A DNA stretch of 64,000 nt from Marinobacter flavimaris (GTDB lineage Bacteria; Pseudomonadota; Gammaproteobacteria; Pseudomonadales; Oleiphilaceae). The DNA lies in NCBI RefSeq assembly GCF_002933295.1, contig NZ_PSSW01000008.1, positions 62,001-126,000 on the forward strand, read 5' to 3'. Each line of letters starts with the position of its first letter. Position 1 is the first letter of the stretch. The translations under genes and the position numbers were made by a program. Below the pieces are notes generated by a model. That model made no database searches, was not told the origin of the DNA, and saw nothing but the letters and a program-made list of their open reading frames with translations. Below are positions 44,533-54,700 of this stretch, in pieces.

Positions 44533-45700
44533 GGACTTGCGGGGTATTTCTATCTACTGGCGCCTCTCTAACCTCTATTTCTGGTTCTTCGCCCTCCTTG
44601 GCGGGCTCTTGCCGTATTGGTCCCTCTACCTTGCGGGCCAGGGCTTTTCCTACCTCCAGATCGCCACCCTCATGGCGACGATCCAGCTCACCAAAATCAT
44701 TGCGCCCAGCGTCTGGGGTTGGCTCGGCGACAAGACCGGCCAACGGGTTCGTCTGGTCCGGTTCGGCGCCATCATCGGCTCGCTGTTCTTCGCCGGTGTG
44801 TTCATGGAACCGGGGTTCTATGGCCTGCTGCTGGTCATGCTGGCGTTCACGTTTTTCTGGAATGCGATCTTGCCGCTGTATGAGGTGATCACGCTTCGAA
44901 CCCTGGGCGAGCAGAAAGAGAAATACGGGCGGGTTCGGCTCTGGGGCTCGGTGGGGTTCATCGGAGCGGTTGCGCTGGTTGGCGGTTTGCTGGAACTGGT
45001 GCCGATTCAGAATCTCCCGTGGTTGTTGCTTCCGGTGTTTGCGGGCATTGCCGTATCCGCATTTTTGGTGCCTGCGGAGCGAGGTGAGCGAAAGCCGCCG
45101 GCTCCGAAAGGCAGTTTAAAGGCCATCGTCACGCACCCGGCAGTGGTGACGTTTTTTCTGATGAATTTCCTGCTGCAGGTTTCGCACGGAGCTTATTACA
45201 CGTTCTTCAGTATCCATCTGGAGCAGCACGGCTACGGCAAGCTGTCGATTGGTTTGCTGTGGTCGCTGGGTGTTTTTGCGGAGATCGCACTGTTTCTGGT
45301 GATGCACCGTTTAACGCGCAATTTCACGGTTCGTCAGATTGCGATCGGCGCGCTTACGCTCACCATGATTCGATGGGTACTGATCGCAGAGCTGACGGAT
45401 GTTGTCCTCGTGCTGCTGTTCGCCCAGCTGCTTCATGCAGCATCTTACGGTGCGCTGCATGCAATCTCTGTCCAATACATCCAGGGCTTTTTTGGCAAAC
45501 ACCATCATGGGCAGGGCCAGGCCCTCTACAGCGGCCTCACCTTCGGTGCTGGCGGTGCGCTTGGGGCCTGGTTGTCGGGCTTCCTGGTGGATGGGTTCAG
45601 TACCTCGGCGGCTTTCTGGGGTGGTGCTGCCGCCATGGCAGTCGCAATCGTGATCACCTGGCGAGGCCTTCGGCCGCCGCCAGCCCATGGCGAGGGGTAA
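44516..45700 (+). CDS. MFS transporter, HcaT/MFS_1-like
   Basis: 394 residues from GTG 44516. Twelve membrane helices, beginning IYWRLSNLYFWFFALLGGLL; the loop-2 region GWLGDKTGQRVRLV is the MFS signature. Related proteins include the phenylpropionate-type permease HcaT. Substrate unknown. The start is uncertain: GTG 44516 lies inside the right arm of repeat copy A and has no good ribosome site, while TTG 44537 would give a start at LRGISIYW, closer to family N-termini. The repeat may have replaced the original 5' end. Convergent with the LysR gene. Confidence 0.85.
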   Translation: MPPKQPDLRGISIYWRLSNLYFWFFALLGGLLPYWSLYLAGQGFSYLQIATLMATIQLTKIIAPSVWGWLGDKTGQRVRLVRFGAIIGSLFFAGVFMEPGFYGLLLVMLAFTFFWNAILPLYEVITLRTLGEQKEKYGRVRLWGSVGFIGAVALVGGLLELVPIQNLPWLLLPVFAGIAVSAFLVPAERGERKPPAPKGSLKAIVTHPAVVTFFLMNFLLQVSHGAYYTFFSIHLEQHGYGKLSIGLLWSLGVFAEIALFLVMHRLTRNFTVRQIAIGALTLTMIRWVLIAELTDVVLVLLFAQLLHAASYGALHAISVQYIQGFFGKHHHGQGQALYSGLTFGAGGALGAWLSGFLVDGFSTSAAFWGGAAAMAVAIVITWRGLRPPPAHGEG

Positions 45701-45703
45701 AGC

Positions 45704-46576
45704 TCAGGCGCTTTCTTCTTCCTGCACGATGGTGAGTAACGCATTGGCGGCGTTGCTGAGCTGCCGCCCGGATAACCCGATCCCCCCGAGGACACGAGAA
45801 ACCGGCTTGCCCACATCCAGTACCGTAAGGCTGTCGTCAATCATGCGCAGGGGCAGCACACTCCAGCCCAGGCCCACACTGGTCATCATCTTGATGGTTT
45901 CCAGGTAGTTGGTTGGCATTTGCGGGTTCAGGTGCAGATTCGCCTCCAGAAACAACCGGCTCACAACCCGATAGGTTGCGGTGCTGGTGTCGGGCAATAG
46001 TGCCGGGTGGTCTGCTAGGTCCGTAAGCCTCGGATTTTCGAGTGACGCCAGGGGGTGCTCGGCGCCGGCCACAAACACCATCTGGTCCGGCCATTGGGCA
46101 AACACATGAAAGCTCGGTTCCATGCTGTCACTCAGCGTCACGAATGCCAGCTCTGCATTCCGTTTCCGCATTTGCTCGTAGGCGGCATCGGACTCCATGA
46201 ATTGCAGGTTGATGGACACCTGAGGGTATTCCCGTTTGAACCGTCGCAGCCAATTCGGCAAATGATGCAGACCGATGTGATGGCTGGCGATAATTTGCAG
46301 CTCGCCCTCGACTTGCCCAGAGTCCGGCGACAAGGCCACCCGGGCGTTGTGAATTTCATCGAGGATCCGACGCGCATGGGGAAGCAAACGACTGCCGGCA
46401 TCAGTCAGACGAATCTGGCGGTGGCTACGATCGATCAGGCTGGTGCCAAGCTGGTTTTCCAGTGCGGCCAGGCGTTTCGAGATGGCCGGCTGTGTCAGGT
46501 GCAGGATTTCCGCGGCTTCTGAGAAGGAGCCCTGATCGACAATGGTCAAAAATGCCTTTAATGCGTTTGAGTCCAT
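45704..46576 (-). CDS. LysR-family regulator divergent from leuC
   Basis: 290 residues from ATG 46576. A longer frame reaching 46714 only adds sequence translated from repeat copy B. Helix-turn-helix ALKAFLTIVDQGSFSEAAEI and LTQPAISKRLAALE; effector-binding domain from about residue 90. The same arrangement, LysR divergent from leuC, occurs in P. aeruginosa (PA3122), where it may control leucine synthesis. Two copies of the structured repeat fill the space between it and leuC. Confidence 0.92.
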   Translation of the reverse strand: MDSNALKAFLTIVDQGSFSEAAEILHLTQPAISKRLAALENQLGTSLIDRSHRQIRLTDAGSRLLPHARRILDEIHNARVALSPDSGQVEGELQIIASHHIGLHHLPNWLRRFKREYPQVSINLQFMESDAAYEQMRKRNAELAFVTLSDSMEPSFHVFAQWPDQMVFVAGAEHPLASLENPRLTDLADHPALLPDTSTATYRVVSRLFLEANLHLNPQMPTNYLETIKMMTSVGLGWSVLPLRMIDDSLTVLDVGKPVSRVLGGIGLSGRQLSNAANALLTIVQEEESA

Positions 46577-46617
46577 ATCTGTGTTCCCGGATTTCGAAAT
46601 ATGGTGCAGGTCCCGGC

Positions 46618-46714
46618 TTGGAACAGCATTTTCAAAACACGCCAACAAGCACGTCCATGTGGGCTCGAATCGGGCCATCCCTGGCCCTCTACGGTTTTGA
46701 AAACGCTGCTCCAA
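46618..46714 (-). repeat. Structured hairpin repeat, copy B
   Basis: Arms 46618-46638 (starts TTGGAACAGC) and 46694-46714 form 21 pairs with two G-U pairs on the minus strand, which would be A-C mismatches on the plus strand. The 55-nt loop (46639-46693) is the conserved core in its most diverged form; the inner hairpin is GGGCCA-GGGA-TGGCCC. The sense strand points toward the LysR gene, ending 42 bases before its ATG. Confidence 0.82.
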
Positions 46715-46756
46715 CCCGCTCCCCAGAGTGTGGCCAATATCCGCAGCGCATGGGGA

Positions 46757-46863
46757 GTATGGAGGGATGAGCCTCCCAAAACCGTGGAGCGCCAGGGATG
46801 GCGCGACCGAGCCCTACATGGATGTATTTACGGGCGTGTTTTGGGAGGCTTATCCCTTCATGC
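46757..46863 (+). repeat. Structured hairpin repeat, copy C
   Basis: Arms 46757-46782 and 46838-46863 form 26 pairs including three G-U pairs on the plus strand. The 55-nt loop (46783-46837) is the conserved core with inner hairpins GCGCCA-GGGA-TGGCGC and TACA-TGGA-TGTA. It is head-to-head with copy B. The 42-base spacer between them carries its own 7-bp inverted repeat (CTCCCCA 46719-46725, TGGGGAG 46751-46757). Sense strand points toward leuC. Confidence 0.85.
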
Positions 46864-46877
46864 GACCTTCTCAGAAT

Positions 46878-46896
46878 CTTAAAGTATTACCATAAG
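46878..46896 (+). promoter_or_regulatory. Candidate LysR-regulator dyad upstream of leuC
   Basis: CTTA-N11-TAAG, a symmetrical interrupted dyad with 4-base arms. Its centre is about 70 bases before the transcription start expected from the promoter at 46922-46951, the usual place for a LysR-type activator site. The dyad is short and could be chance. Confidence 0.3.
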
Positions 46897-46921
46897 GCAT
46901 GCGATAGATAAAAAACATGAA

Positions 46922-46951
46922 TTGAGGTTATCCGGTCGCAGGCGGTAAGAT
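46922..46951 (+). promoter_or_regulatory. Candidate sigma-70 promoter of leuCDB
   Basis: TTGAGG (46922-46927), 18-base spacer, TAAGAT (46946-46951), about 50 bases before the leuC ATG. It lies downstream of repeat copy C, so the repeat would not be in this transcript. Confidence 0.4.
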
Positions 46952-47001
46952 ACCGTTATCAAACGTCAGAACCAAAAACCCCCAGAGAGTGAGAGAGAAC
47001 C

Positions 47002-48420
47002 ATGGCGGGCAAAACCTTATACGACAAATTGTGGGACGATCATCTCGTCAAACAGCGCGACGACGGCTCCGCGTTGATTTATATCGATCGTCAGTTACTG
47101 CACGAAGTGACATCACCCCAGGCTTTTGAAGGTCTGCGTCTGGCGGGGCGGAAGCCGTGGCGGATTGATGCCAACATTGCGACGCCGGACCATAACGTGC
47201 CTACCACGGATCGTGATCGTGGTGTCGAAGGTATTGTTGACCCGGTTTCCCGGATCCAGGTGGAAACACTGGACAAGAACTGCGACGAGTTCGGGATTCT
47301 TGAGTTCAAGATCAAGGATCAACGTCAGGGCATCGTGCACGTTATCGGGCCCGAGCAGGGCGCAACGTTGCCGGGCATGAGTATTGTTTGTGGGGATTCC
47401 CATACATCCACCCACGGTGCCTTCGGTTGCCTGGCTCATGGTATTGGCACCAGTGAAGTTGAACATGTGCTGGCCACCCAGTGTCTGGTGCAGCAGAAAA
47501 TGAAAAACATGTTGGTGAAGGTCAATGGCAAACTGGGGCCGGGCGTTACCGGCAAGGATGTTGTGCTGGCCATCATTGGCAAGATCGGGACTGCCGGTGG
47601 TACCGGGCACGCCATTGAGTTTGGGGGCGAAGCCATCCAGGGCCTAAGCATGGAAGGGCGGATGACTATCTGCAACATGTCCATCGAAGCCGGTGCGCGG
47701 GTTGGTATGGTAGCGGTTGATGACACCACCATCGAATACGTTCGCAATCGTCCGTTTGGGCCCAAGGGCGGGCAGTGGGATGCTGCAGTTGAATACTGGC
47801 GCACCTTGCATAGCGATAGCGATGCAGTCTTCGACAAGGTTGTTGAGCTCGAAGGCTCGGAAATCCAGCCGCAGGTGAGCTGGGGTACGTCGCCTGAAAT
47901 GGTGGCCGGAATTGATGGCAAGGTGCCCGATCCGGAACAGGAAGCCGATCCGATCAAGCGTGAAGGCATTGTTCGCGCTCTCAAGTACATGGGTTTGCAG
48001 CCCAATATGGCGATTACCGATATCAAGCTGGATCGTGTGTTCATTGGCTCCTGTACCAACAGCCGGATTGAGGACCTGCGCGAGGCCGCGGCCGTGGTGA
48101 AAGGGCGGAAGGTGTCGCCGATTCTGAAGCAGGCCATGGTGGTTCCCGGTTCCGGTCTGGTGAAAGCCCAGGCGGAGCAGGAAGGTCTGGACAAGATCTT
48201 TATCGAAGCCGGTCTTGAGTGGCGCGACCCGGGCTGTTCGATGTGTCTGGCCATGAACGCCGACAAGCTGGGGCAGGGGGAGCACTGTGCTTCCACGTCG
48301 AACCGGAACTTCGAGGGCCGTCAGGGCTTTGGCGGGCGTACCCATCTGGTGAGCCCGGCCATGGCTGCTGCTGCCGCAGTGACCGGTCATTTCGTTGATG
48401 TCCGTGAGCTGATGAACTGA
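47002..48420 (+). CDS. leuC: 3-isopropylmalate dehydratase, large subunit
   Basis: 472 residues. Aconitase-family cluster cysteines in IGSCTNSRI near residue 350 and [13 protein letters not shown] near 412, plus [20 protein letters not shown] at about 131-150. With LeuD it isomerises isopropylmalate in leucine synthesis. First gene of leuC-leuD-leuB, with leuD 16 bases downstream. Confidence 0.97.
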   Translation: MAGKTLYDKLWDDHLVKQRDDGSALIYIDRQLLHEVTSPQAFEGLRLAGRKPWRIDANIATPDHNVPTTDRDRGVEGIVDPVSRIQVETLDKNCDEFGILEFKIKDQRQGIVHVIGPEQGATLPGMSIVCGDSHTSTHGAFGCLAHGIGTSEVEHVLATQCLVQQKMKNMLVKVNGKLGPGVTGKDVVLAIIGKIGTAGGTGHAIEFGGEAIQGLSMEGRMTICNMSIEAGARVGMVAVDDTTIEYVRNRPFGPKGGQWDAAVEYWRTLHSDSDAVFDKVVELEGSEIQPQVSWGTSPEMVAGIDGKVPDPEQEADPIKREGIVRALKYMGLQPNMAITDIKLDRVFIGSCTNSRIEDLREAAAVVKGRKVSPILKQAMVVPGSGLVKAQAEQEGLDKIFIEAGLEWRDPGCSMCLAMNADKLGQGEHCASTSNRNFEGRQGFGGRTHLVSPAMAAAAAVTGHFVDVRELMN

Positions 48421-48436
48421 TCCACAGGAGAGAACC

Positions 48437-49084
48437 ATGCGCGCATTGAAGCAACACCAGGGCGTTGTCGCCCCCATGGACCGTTCCAACGTGGATACGG
48501 ACATGATTATTCCAAAGCAGTTTCTGAAGTCCATCAAGCGCACGGGTTTCGGCCCGAACCTGTTTGATGAGTTGCGGTATATGGATGAAGGCAAACCGGA
48601 TCAGGATTGTTCCACCCGTCCGATTAATCCGGATTTTGTCCTGAATCAGGACCGCTACAAGAACGCCAGTGTATTGTTGGCGCGACGTAACTTTGGCTGT
48701 GGTTCAAGCCGGGAGCACGCACCCTGGGCTCTGGAGGATTTCGGGTTCCGGGTAATTATTGCTCCGAGTTTTGCCGATATTTTCTATAATAACTGCTTTA
48801 AGAATGGGTTGTTACCCATTGTTCTTCCTGAGGAAATTGTCGATCGTTTATTCCGGGAAGTGGAGCAGAGTGAAGGCTATCAGTTGGCAGTCGACCTGGA
48901 AGCCAGGACTGTAACTACCCCATCCGGCGAAACCTTTACCTTTGAGGTGGATGATTTCCGTCGTCATTGCCTGCTGAACGGCCTGGATGATATTGGCGTG
49001 ACGCTGGAAGATGCTGAGCTGATCCGGTCTTACGAAGATAGCCGCCGTAAAACTGCGCCCTGGCTGTTTGGTGCTGAGGGGTAA
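48437..49084 (+). CDS. leuD: 3-isopropylmalate dehydratase, small subunit
   Basis: 215 residues, as usual. Motifs [19 protein letters not shown] and [16 protein letters not shown] form the swivel domain. GGAGAG ribosome site precedes the ATG. Partner of LeuC. Confidence 0.97.
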   Translation: MRALKQHQGVVAPMDRSNVDTDMIIPKQFLKSIKRTGFGPNLFDELRYMDEGKPDQDCSTRPINPDFVLNQDRYKNASVLLARRNFGCGSSREHAPWALEDFGFRVIIAPSFADIFYNNCFKNGLLPIVLPEEIVDRLFREVEQSEGYQLAVDLEARTVTTPSGETFTFEVDDFRRHCLLNGLDDIGVTLEDAELIRSYEDSRRKTAPWLFGAEG

Positions 49085-49143
49085 TAGGCAGTCCGATTAC
49101 GCTGGCTCTAATTCGACCTAAAGGAATGGAACAAGGAAAAAAC

Positions 49144-50217
49144 ATGCCCAGAACTATCCTGATGCTTCCCGGCGACGGTATCGGTCCGGAAATTGTCGCT
49201 GAAGCGGAAAAAGTGCTCAACAAGATCAATGATCAGTTCAATCTCGGCCTGAATTTCGAGTCCGGCCTCGTGGGCGGTGCGGCGATTGATGAAACCGACA
49301 CACCGCTGCCAGATGAAACCCTCGAAAAGGCCACCAGAGCCGACGCGATCCTTCTGGGTGCCGTGGGCGGTCCTCAGTGGGACAGTCTGCCGATGGCCAA
49401 GCGCCCGGAGAAGGGGTTGCTGGGGTTGCGCTCTAACCTGGAGCTGTTTGCAAACCTGCGCCCGGCAATTCTTTATCCGCAACTGGCGTCCGCCTCTTCT
49501 CTGAAGCCGGAAGTTGTTTCCGGGCTGGATATCATGATTGTCCGTGAACTGACTGGCGGCATCTATTTTGGTCAGCCGCGCGGTGTGCGCGAACTTGAGA
49601 GCGGAGAGCGCCAGGGTTACAACACCTACGCCTACACAGAATCGGAAATTCGTCGTATCGGGCGGGTGGCTTTTGAGGCCGCGCAGCAGCGGGGCAAAAA
49701 GCTGTGCTCCGTGGACAAAGCCAACGTGCTGGAAGTGACTGTTCTATGGCGGGAAATCATGAACGATCTTCGCCGGGAATATCCGGACGTGGAGCTGTCT
49801 CATATGTACGTGGACAATGCCGCCATGCAGCTGGTCCGAGCACCCAAGCAGTTTGACGTGATTGTGACTGGCAACATGTTTGGTGATATTCTTTCGGACG
49901 AAGCGGCTATGCTCACCGGCTCGATCGGCATGTTGCCATCGGCGTCGCTGAACTCCGAAAAGCAGGGCATGTATGAGCCCTGCCACGGGTCTGCGCCGGA
50001 TATTGCCGGGCAGGGCATTGCCAATCCGCTGGCCACCATCCTCAGTGCTGCCATGATGCTGCGGTACAGTCTGAATGAGGAAAAAGCTGCTGAAGCCATT
50101 GAAGCGGCGGTCAGCAAGGTCCTGGATCAGGGTCTGCGAACAGCGGACATCATGTCTGAGGGCGCAAAGAAAGTGTCCACCCGGGAAATGGGGGAGGCGG
50201 TTCTGGCTGCGCTGTAA
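49144..50217 (+). CDS. leuB: 3-isopropylmalate dehydrogenase
   Basis: 357 residues from ATG 49144, 6 bases after AGGA; the in-frame ATG at 49126 directly abuts another AAGGA and is rejected. [19 protein letters not shown] at the N-terminus, and the metal/substrate region [24 protein letters not shown] near 245-265. It oxidises and decarboxylates isopropylmalate with NAD. Third gene of the leu operon; a 131-base gap with one small hairpin (50254-50275) precedes asd. Confidence 0.96.
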   Translation: MPRTILMLPGDGIGPEIVAEAEKVLNKINDQFNLGLNFESGLVGGAAIDETDTPLPDETLEKATRADAILLGAVGGPQWDSLPMAKRPEKGLLGLRSNLELFANLRPAILYPQLASASSLKPEVVSGLDIMIVRELTGGIYFGQPRGVRELESGERQGYNTYAYTESEIRRIGRVAFEAAQQRGKKLCSVDKANVLEVTVLWREIMNDLRREYPDVELSHMYVDNAAMQLVRAPKQFDVIVTGNMFGDILSDEAAMLTGSIGMLPSASLNSEKQGMYEPCHGSAPDIAGQGIANPLATILSAAMMLRYSLNEEKAAEAIEAAVSKVLDQGLRTADIMSEGAKKVSTREMGEAVLAAL

Positions 50218-50348
50218 AGAGGCCAGGCCCTGACAGGCGTATTTGAGACCCGACGGCAACGCGATGCAGTTGCCGCGGGATCACCCATCCTGTCCCTGCC
50301 AGCGATAAAGGCATGGGGCGGGCATAAAACGAGGTCTGAAGATCGCAC

Positions 50349-51464
50349 ATGAAGCGAGTTGGACTTGTAGGTTGGCGTGGCATGGTGGGCTCGGTCCTCA
50401 TGCAACGCATGCGTGAAGAAAACGATTTCGCCGATATCGAACCGGTGTTTTTCACCACATCCCAGGCTGGCAAGCCTGCGCCGGACGTGGGAAAAGACGA
50501 CGTTCCTCCTCTGCAGGACGCGTTTGACGTCGAGATTCTGAAAACCATGGATGTCATCGTGACCTGTCAGGGTGGCGACTACACCGGCGCGGTTTATCAG
50601 AAGCTCCGTGACGCGGGCTGGGAAGGTTACTGGATTGATGCAGCCTCCACCCTGCGGATGGTCGACCACTCGGTGATTGTTCTGGATCCGGTCAACCGAA
50701 ACGTGATTGATGCTGCGCTTGAGAAAGGCGTCAAGGACTACATCGGTGGTAACTGCACCGTGAGCCTTATGATGCTGGCTTTGGGTGGCCTGCTTGAACA
50801 GGATCTGATCGAGTGGGTGTCGCCCATGACTTATCAGGCGGCTTCCGGTTCTGGCGCTCAGAACATGCGCGAGCTGCTGAACCAGATGGGCGAGCTCAAC
50901 AAGAGCGTCAAGTCTGAGCTGGACGATCCTTCCTCCGCGATTCTGGAGATTGACCGCAAGGTAACCGAAACCATGCGTTCGGACGGCTTCCCGACCGAGC
51001 ACTTCCAGGTGCCCCTGGCCGGCAGTCTGATCCCGTTCATCGACAAGCAGCTCGACAACGGCATGAGTAAGGAAGAGTGGAAGGCGGGGGTCGAGACCAA
51101 CAAAATTCTCGGGCGCTCCGATAACCCGATTCCCATCGACGGCATCTGTGTGCGGATTGGCGCAATGCGCTCCCACAGTCAGGCGCTGACTATCAAGCTG
51201 AAGAAGGATCTCCCGGTTTCTGAAATCGAGTCGATCCTTGCGAAAGCGAATGACTGGGTGAAAGTGATTCCCAATGACCGTGATGCGACCATTGAGGAAC
51301 TGACTCCAGCGAAGGTGACCGGTACCTTGAGCGTGCCGATCGGCCGTATCCGCAAGCTGACCATGGGGCCGGAATATATTTCCGCGTTTACGGTGGGTGA
51401 CCAGCTCCTGTGGGGTGCCGCTGAGCCGCTGCGCCGTATGCTCCGGATCCTTCAGGAGCGTTAA
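50349..51464 (+). CDS. asd: Aspartate-semialdehyde dehydrogenase
   Basis: 371 residues, the length of the gammaproteobacterial Asd. NADP site [18 protein letters not shown], catalytic Cys in [11 protein letters not shown] near 136 and the C-terminal dimer region. Makes aspartate semialdehyde for lysine/peptidoglycan, methionine and threonine. Order leuB-asd-fimV is that of Pseudomonas. A double hairpin terminator follows. Confidence 0.96.
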   Translation: MKRVGLVGWRGMVGSVLMQRMREENDFADIEPVFFTTSQAGKPAPDVGKDDVPPLQDAFDVEILKTMDVIVTCQGGDYTGAVYQKLRDAGWEGYWIDAASTLRMVDHSVIVLDPVNRNVIDAALEKGVKDYIGGNCTVSLMMLALGGLLEQDLIEWVSPMTYQAASGSGAQNMRELLNQMGELNKSVKSELDDPSSAILEIDRKVTETMRSDGFPTEHFQVPLAGSLIPFIDKQLDNGMSKEEWKAGVETNKILGRSDNPIPIDGICVRIGAMRSHSQALTIKLKKDLPVSEIESILAKANDWVKVIPNDRDATIEELTPAKVTGTLSVPIGRIRKLTMGPEYISAFTVGDQLLWGAAEPLRRMLRILQER

Positions 51465-51500
51465 AAATTGTTACACAGAGGCAATAAATGCCAACTGTGT

Positions 51501-51560
51501 CCGGTTTCGATAAACCGGTGAGGGGGCGGAGGCTGATTTCAGCCTCCGCCCCTGTTATTT
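51501..51560 (+). terminator. Tandem hairpin terminator after asd
   Basis: First hairpin CCGGTTT-CGAT-AAACCGG (51501-51518). Second, GGGGCGGAGGCTGA with TCAGCCTCCGCCCC (51523-51536, 51539-51552), a 14-bp perfect GC-rich inverted repeat, followed by TGTTATTTTC. The second is the likely Rho-independent terminator. Confidence 0.85.
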
Positions 51561-51587
51561 TCAAGAGCGCTAGGTAGTTCCGCGTGA

Positions 51588-51646
51588 TTGATAAAAAAAT
51601 GGTACAAGGATTGCGGCTGATTGATTGATAAAAGAGGTTTTATCAA
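51588..51646 (+). promoter_or_regulatory. TTGATAAAA repeats upstream of fimV
   Basis: TTGATAAAA occurs at 51588-51596 and 51625-51633 as direct repeats and inverted at 51638-51646. The last two form a perfect 9-bp palindrome with GAGG between. They lie 130-190 bases before fimV in a markedly AT-rich stretch (about 51570-51778), which otherwise contains only the fimV leader. Possible operator or leader hairpin. Confidence 0.35.
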
Positions 51647-51778
51647 CAATACTTGCCGGACTGAAAATTAAAAAGAACACATAATAACGAGAATTATCAA
51701 GACGAAAGTCATCCAACCTCGTCCGATTCTGTTTGAAAAAGAGCAGTAACGAATAACGGAGACTGGAAAGGAAAAAGC

Positions 51779-54700
51779 ATGAAGGTACGCAAGCTTGCGG
51801 TTGCCCTGGCTCTGGCGGGAGGGCTCGGATCCGGCGTCGCACAGGCCCTGGGGCTGGGTGAAATAGAACTTCAGTCCTATCTGAACGAGCCACTGGACGC
51901 AGAGATTGTTCTGCCCCAAAGCCGTGGCGTCAATCCAGCGGACGTGTTCGTCAATATTGCCTCGGAACAGGCATATGAGCGGGTGGGGCTGGATCGCAAC
52001 CAGTTTCTCAGTAAGCTCAGGTTCCAGGTGGTCACCGGTAATGATGGCAGTCTCATTGTCAATGTGTCCTCCCGTGAACCTCTGAGGGAACCGTACCTCA
52101 ACTTCCTGCTTGAGTTGACCTGGCCAAACGGCCGGTTAATGCGGGAATACGCCGTTCTGGTGGATCCACCTGTATACGCGGAAGAGTCCGGCGTGCAGGA
52201 GCAGGTCAGCACTCCAACAGTCTCCACGTCCCAGGCAACCAGCCAGCAGACGACCACTCGCAGTGCCGAATCAGTTCGTCGCCAGGCTCAGGCCGAGCGG
52301 TCGCTGGGTTCCGGATATCAGGCTGATACATTCGGGCCCACCGGAGCTTCAGACACATTGTGGACCATCGCGTCTCAAGTGCGTCCAGACAACAGTGTCT
52401 CTATGCAGCAGGTCATGCTAGCAATCCAGGACCTGAACCCGAACGCATTCATTGGCAATAACATCAATCGACTGAAGCGCGGTGAAGTGCTGCGTGTCCC
52501 GTCTTTGGACCAGATCCAGAGTCGAACTCGCGCTGAAGCTACTCGCGTGGTTGCCCAGCAGAATCAGGAATTCCAGACTCCCCAGCGCACAGTCGATGCA
52601 ACCGCCGAGCAGCAGGCAGCGTCCGCGCCCCAACAGCAGGCTGGCGCCGGAGGTGATGAACTCAAACTCGTGGTGTCCGAGGACGCCGGCAGTGAGGGCA
52701 GCGAAAGTGGCTCCGCGGGCGGTGACAGCGAACTGCCGGGCGGCGTTGATGCCGGCACAGCGGTCGCGATGGAAGAGCTCGAAAGCGCTCGCCGGGAGAA
52801 CGATGAGCTGAACAGTCGTGTTGAGGACCTGCAGGACCAGGTGCAGACTCTGCAGCGCCTGCTTGAGCTCAAGAATACCCAGCTTGCTGAAATGCAGCAG
52901 ACTGCTGGTGATGAAACGGCAGAGCAGACCGCACCCGTTGAAAGTCCGGCTGCCGATGACGGAGCAGCGGAATCTGTCGCCATGGACGAGGCCGTTGAAG
53001 GTGATACGGCACCCGTCGATTCGGACATGATGGACGGTGAAGCTGGGGATGCGGAAGCTGCGGGTGAATCAGGCGACATGGCCGAGTCCGAGGCTATGGT
53101 CGATGAAACTGACGAAATGGCCGGTTCCGATCAGGCAACCGATGATCAGATGGGTGCCGATGCCGGTGACGCATCAGAACAGGCTGAAATGTCTGGAGCG
53201 GATGAGCCCGCGGTTGCGGCTACCGATGATGCGGTTGAAGCAACTGAGGCGGCGGAGCCAGCCCCGACACAAACAGAGCAATCTGCAGAGCCTGCGCCCA
53301 AGCCTGCTCAACAGGCTCCGGCTGCCGATAAAGGTTTCCCCGGTAACGTTATTGATGCCATAACTGGTAATCCGATGTATCAGATTGCCCTTGGTGGCGG
53401 TCTGATCGTTCTCCTGTTGCTTCTCCTGCTGCTTGCCCGCCGCAATGCAAACCGGGAAAAGGCGTTTTACGAACAGCTGAACAATGAAACCGACGAAGAA
53501 ACGGATTCCTTCGATCTGAGCCTGGATGAAGAGGATCAGCAATCTGCGGCGGGCGACGCCCTGGCCGAGGCTGACTCTTACATTGCCTATGGCCAGCATG
53601 ATCGGGCTGCCCAAGCTCTGGAAACCGCAATTTCCCGTGAGCCCAGTCGCACCGATCTGCGCCTGAAGCTGCTGGGTGTCTACGCAGATACCCAGGATCG
53701 CGACTCTTTCGAAAAACAATTCGGAGAGGTCGAGGCTCTGGACGATGAAGAAGCGCTGACCACTGCGAACGAGCTGCGCGCGCGGCTGGAAGAGGCGGAG
53801 TCGATGCCCAGCATCGATGACCTTGAATCTCAGTTGCGTTCCGATTCGTTCGCTACGTCCTATGATTCTGACGAAACCGGTGATGAGTCCATTGAGAAGC
53901 AGGACAAGCCTGAATCTGAAGAACTTCTCGCCGATCAGTTTGATGCTGAGAAAGAAGAGCCGGCCGAGAACGAGTTTGGCGACTTTGATTCGGACCTTTC
54001 AGAGACTGACCTGTCTGATTTCGAGCTTGATGAGCTTGACGAATCCGAGGCCAGCAAGGAGGACGCATCCGGCGAGGGCAAAGAAGAAAGCCGTGACGAT
54101 ATGATCGAATACGATCTGTCGGGCCTGGAGCTGGAATCGGACGAAGAAAAGCCTTTGACCGAAGACACCTCCGAGCTTGAGGAGTCCACAGACTGGGATC
54201 TGTCTTCGGAATTCGAAGAGGACTCTGACAAGCCATCCGGCGCAGAGCAGGGGCTCGACGATTCTGATGACGACCTGAGCCTTGATCTGGAAGAGGGTGA
54301 TCTGGACGAAGGAGACCTGGCGGAGGAGCTGCCAGACGAAAGGCCGAAAACCACCTCCGAGGAAGGCTCTGAGCAGAGTGCTGATACTGACGGCGAATCG
54401 GATATTGATTCGCTGGACGAGTCATTCCTGGATGAGCTCGATGCTGAACTGGACAAGGTAGCCGGTGAAGAAGACGAGCTTGGTGGCAGTGAGATGGAAG
54501 AATCTTCGCTGGACGACCTGGAACTGGACGTCTCCGATGAAGACCTGGCCCTGATGGAAGAGTTTTCCGATTCTGCCGATTCAGCCAACCCCGAGGAGAG
54601 CGAAGAGGCGTCACTTGATGAAGAGCTTGGTCTTGAGGACACACTCGGTGAGGGCGATGCAGAGGAAGCGGATCCTGAACAGACGGTTGAAGATGCCGAG

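Noticed and set aside
44327..44743. 138-residue minus-strand frame over repeat copy A, and similar frames over copies B and C
   Set aside because: Each copy can be translated into a related stretch with the pattern K-T/N-V-E-x-Q-G-W. However, arms differ freely, frames have no ribosome site and base pairing explains the conservation better. Treated as repeat, not protein.
44416..46863. Integron attC sites as an explanation of the three hairpin repeats
   Set aside because: attC sites have conserved ends and variable centres, with core GTT/AAC sites at the ends. Here the centre is conserved and the ends vary. No integrase or cassette array is present.
44416..46863. MITE or insertion sequence remnant flanking the MFS and LysR genes
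   Set aside because: The three copies do not share terminal sequences, no target-site duplications were evident and no transposase is present.
50218..50348. Small gene between leuB and asd
   Set aside because: No frame with a ribosome site; only a weak hairpin at 50254-50275.
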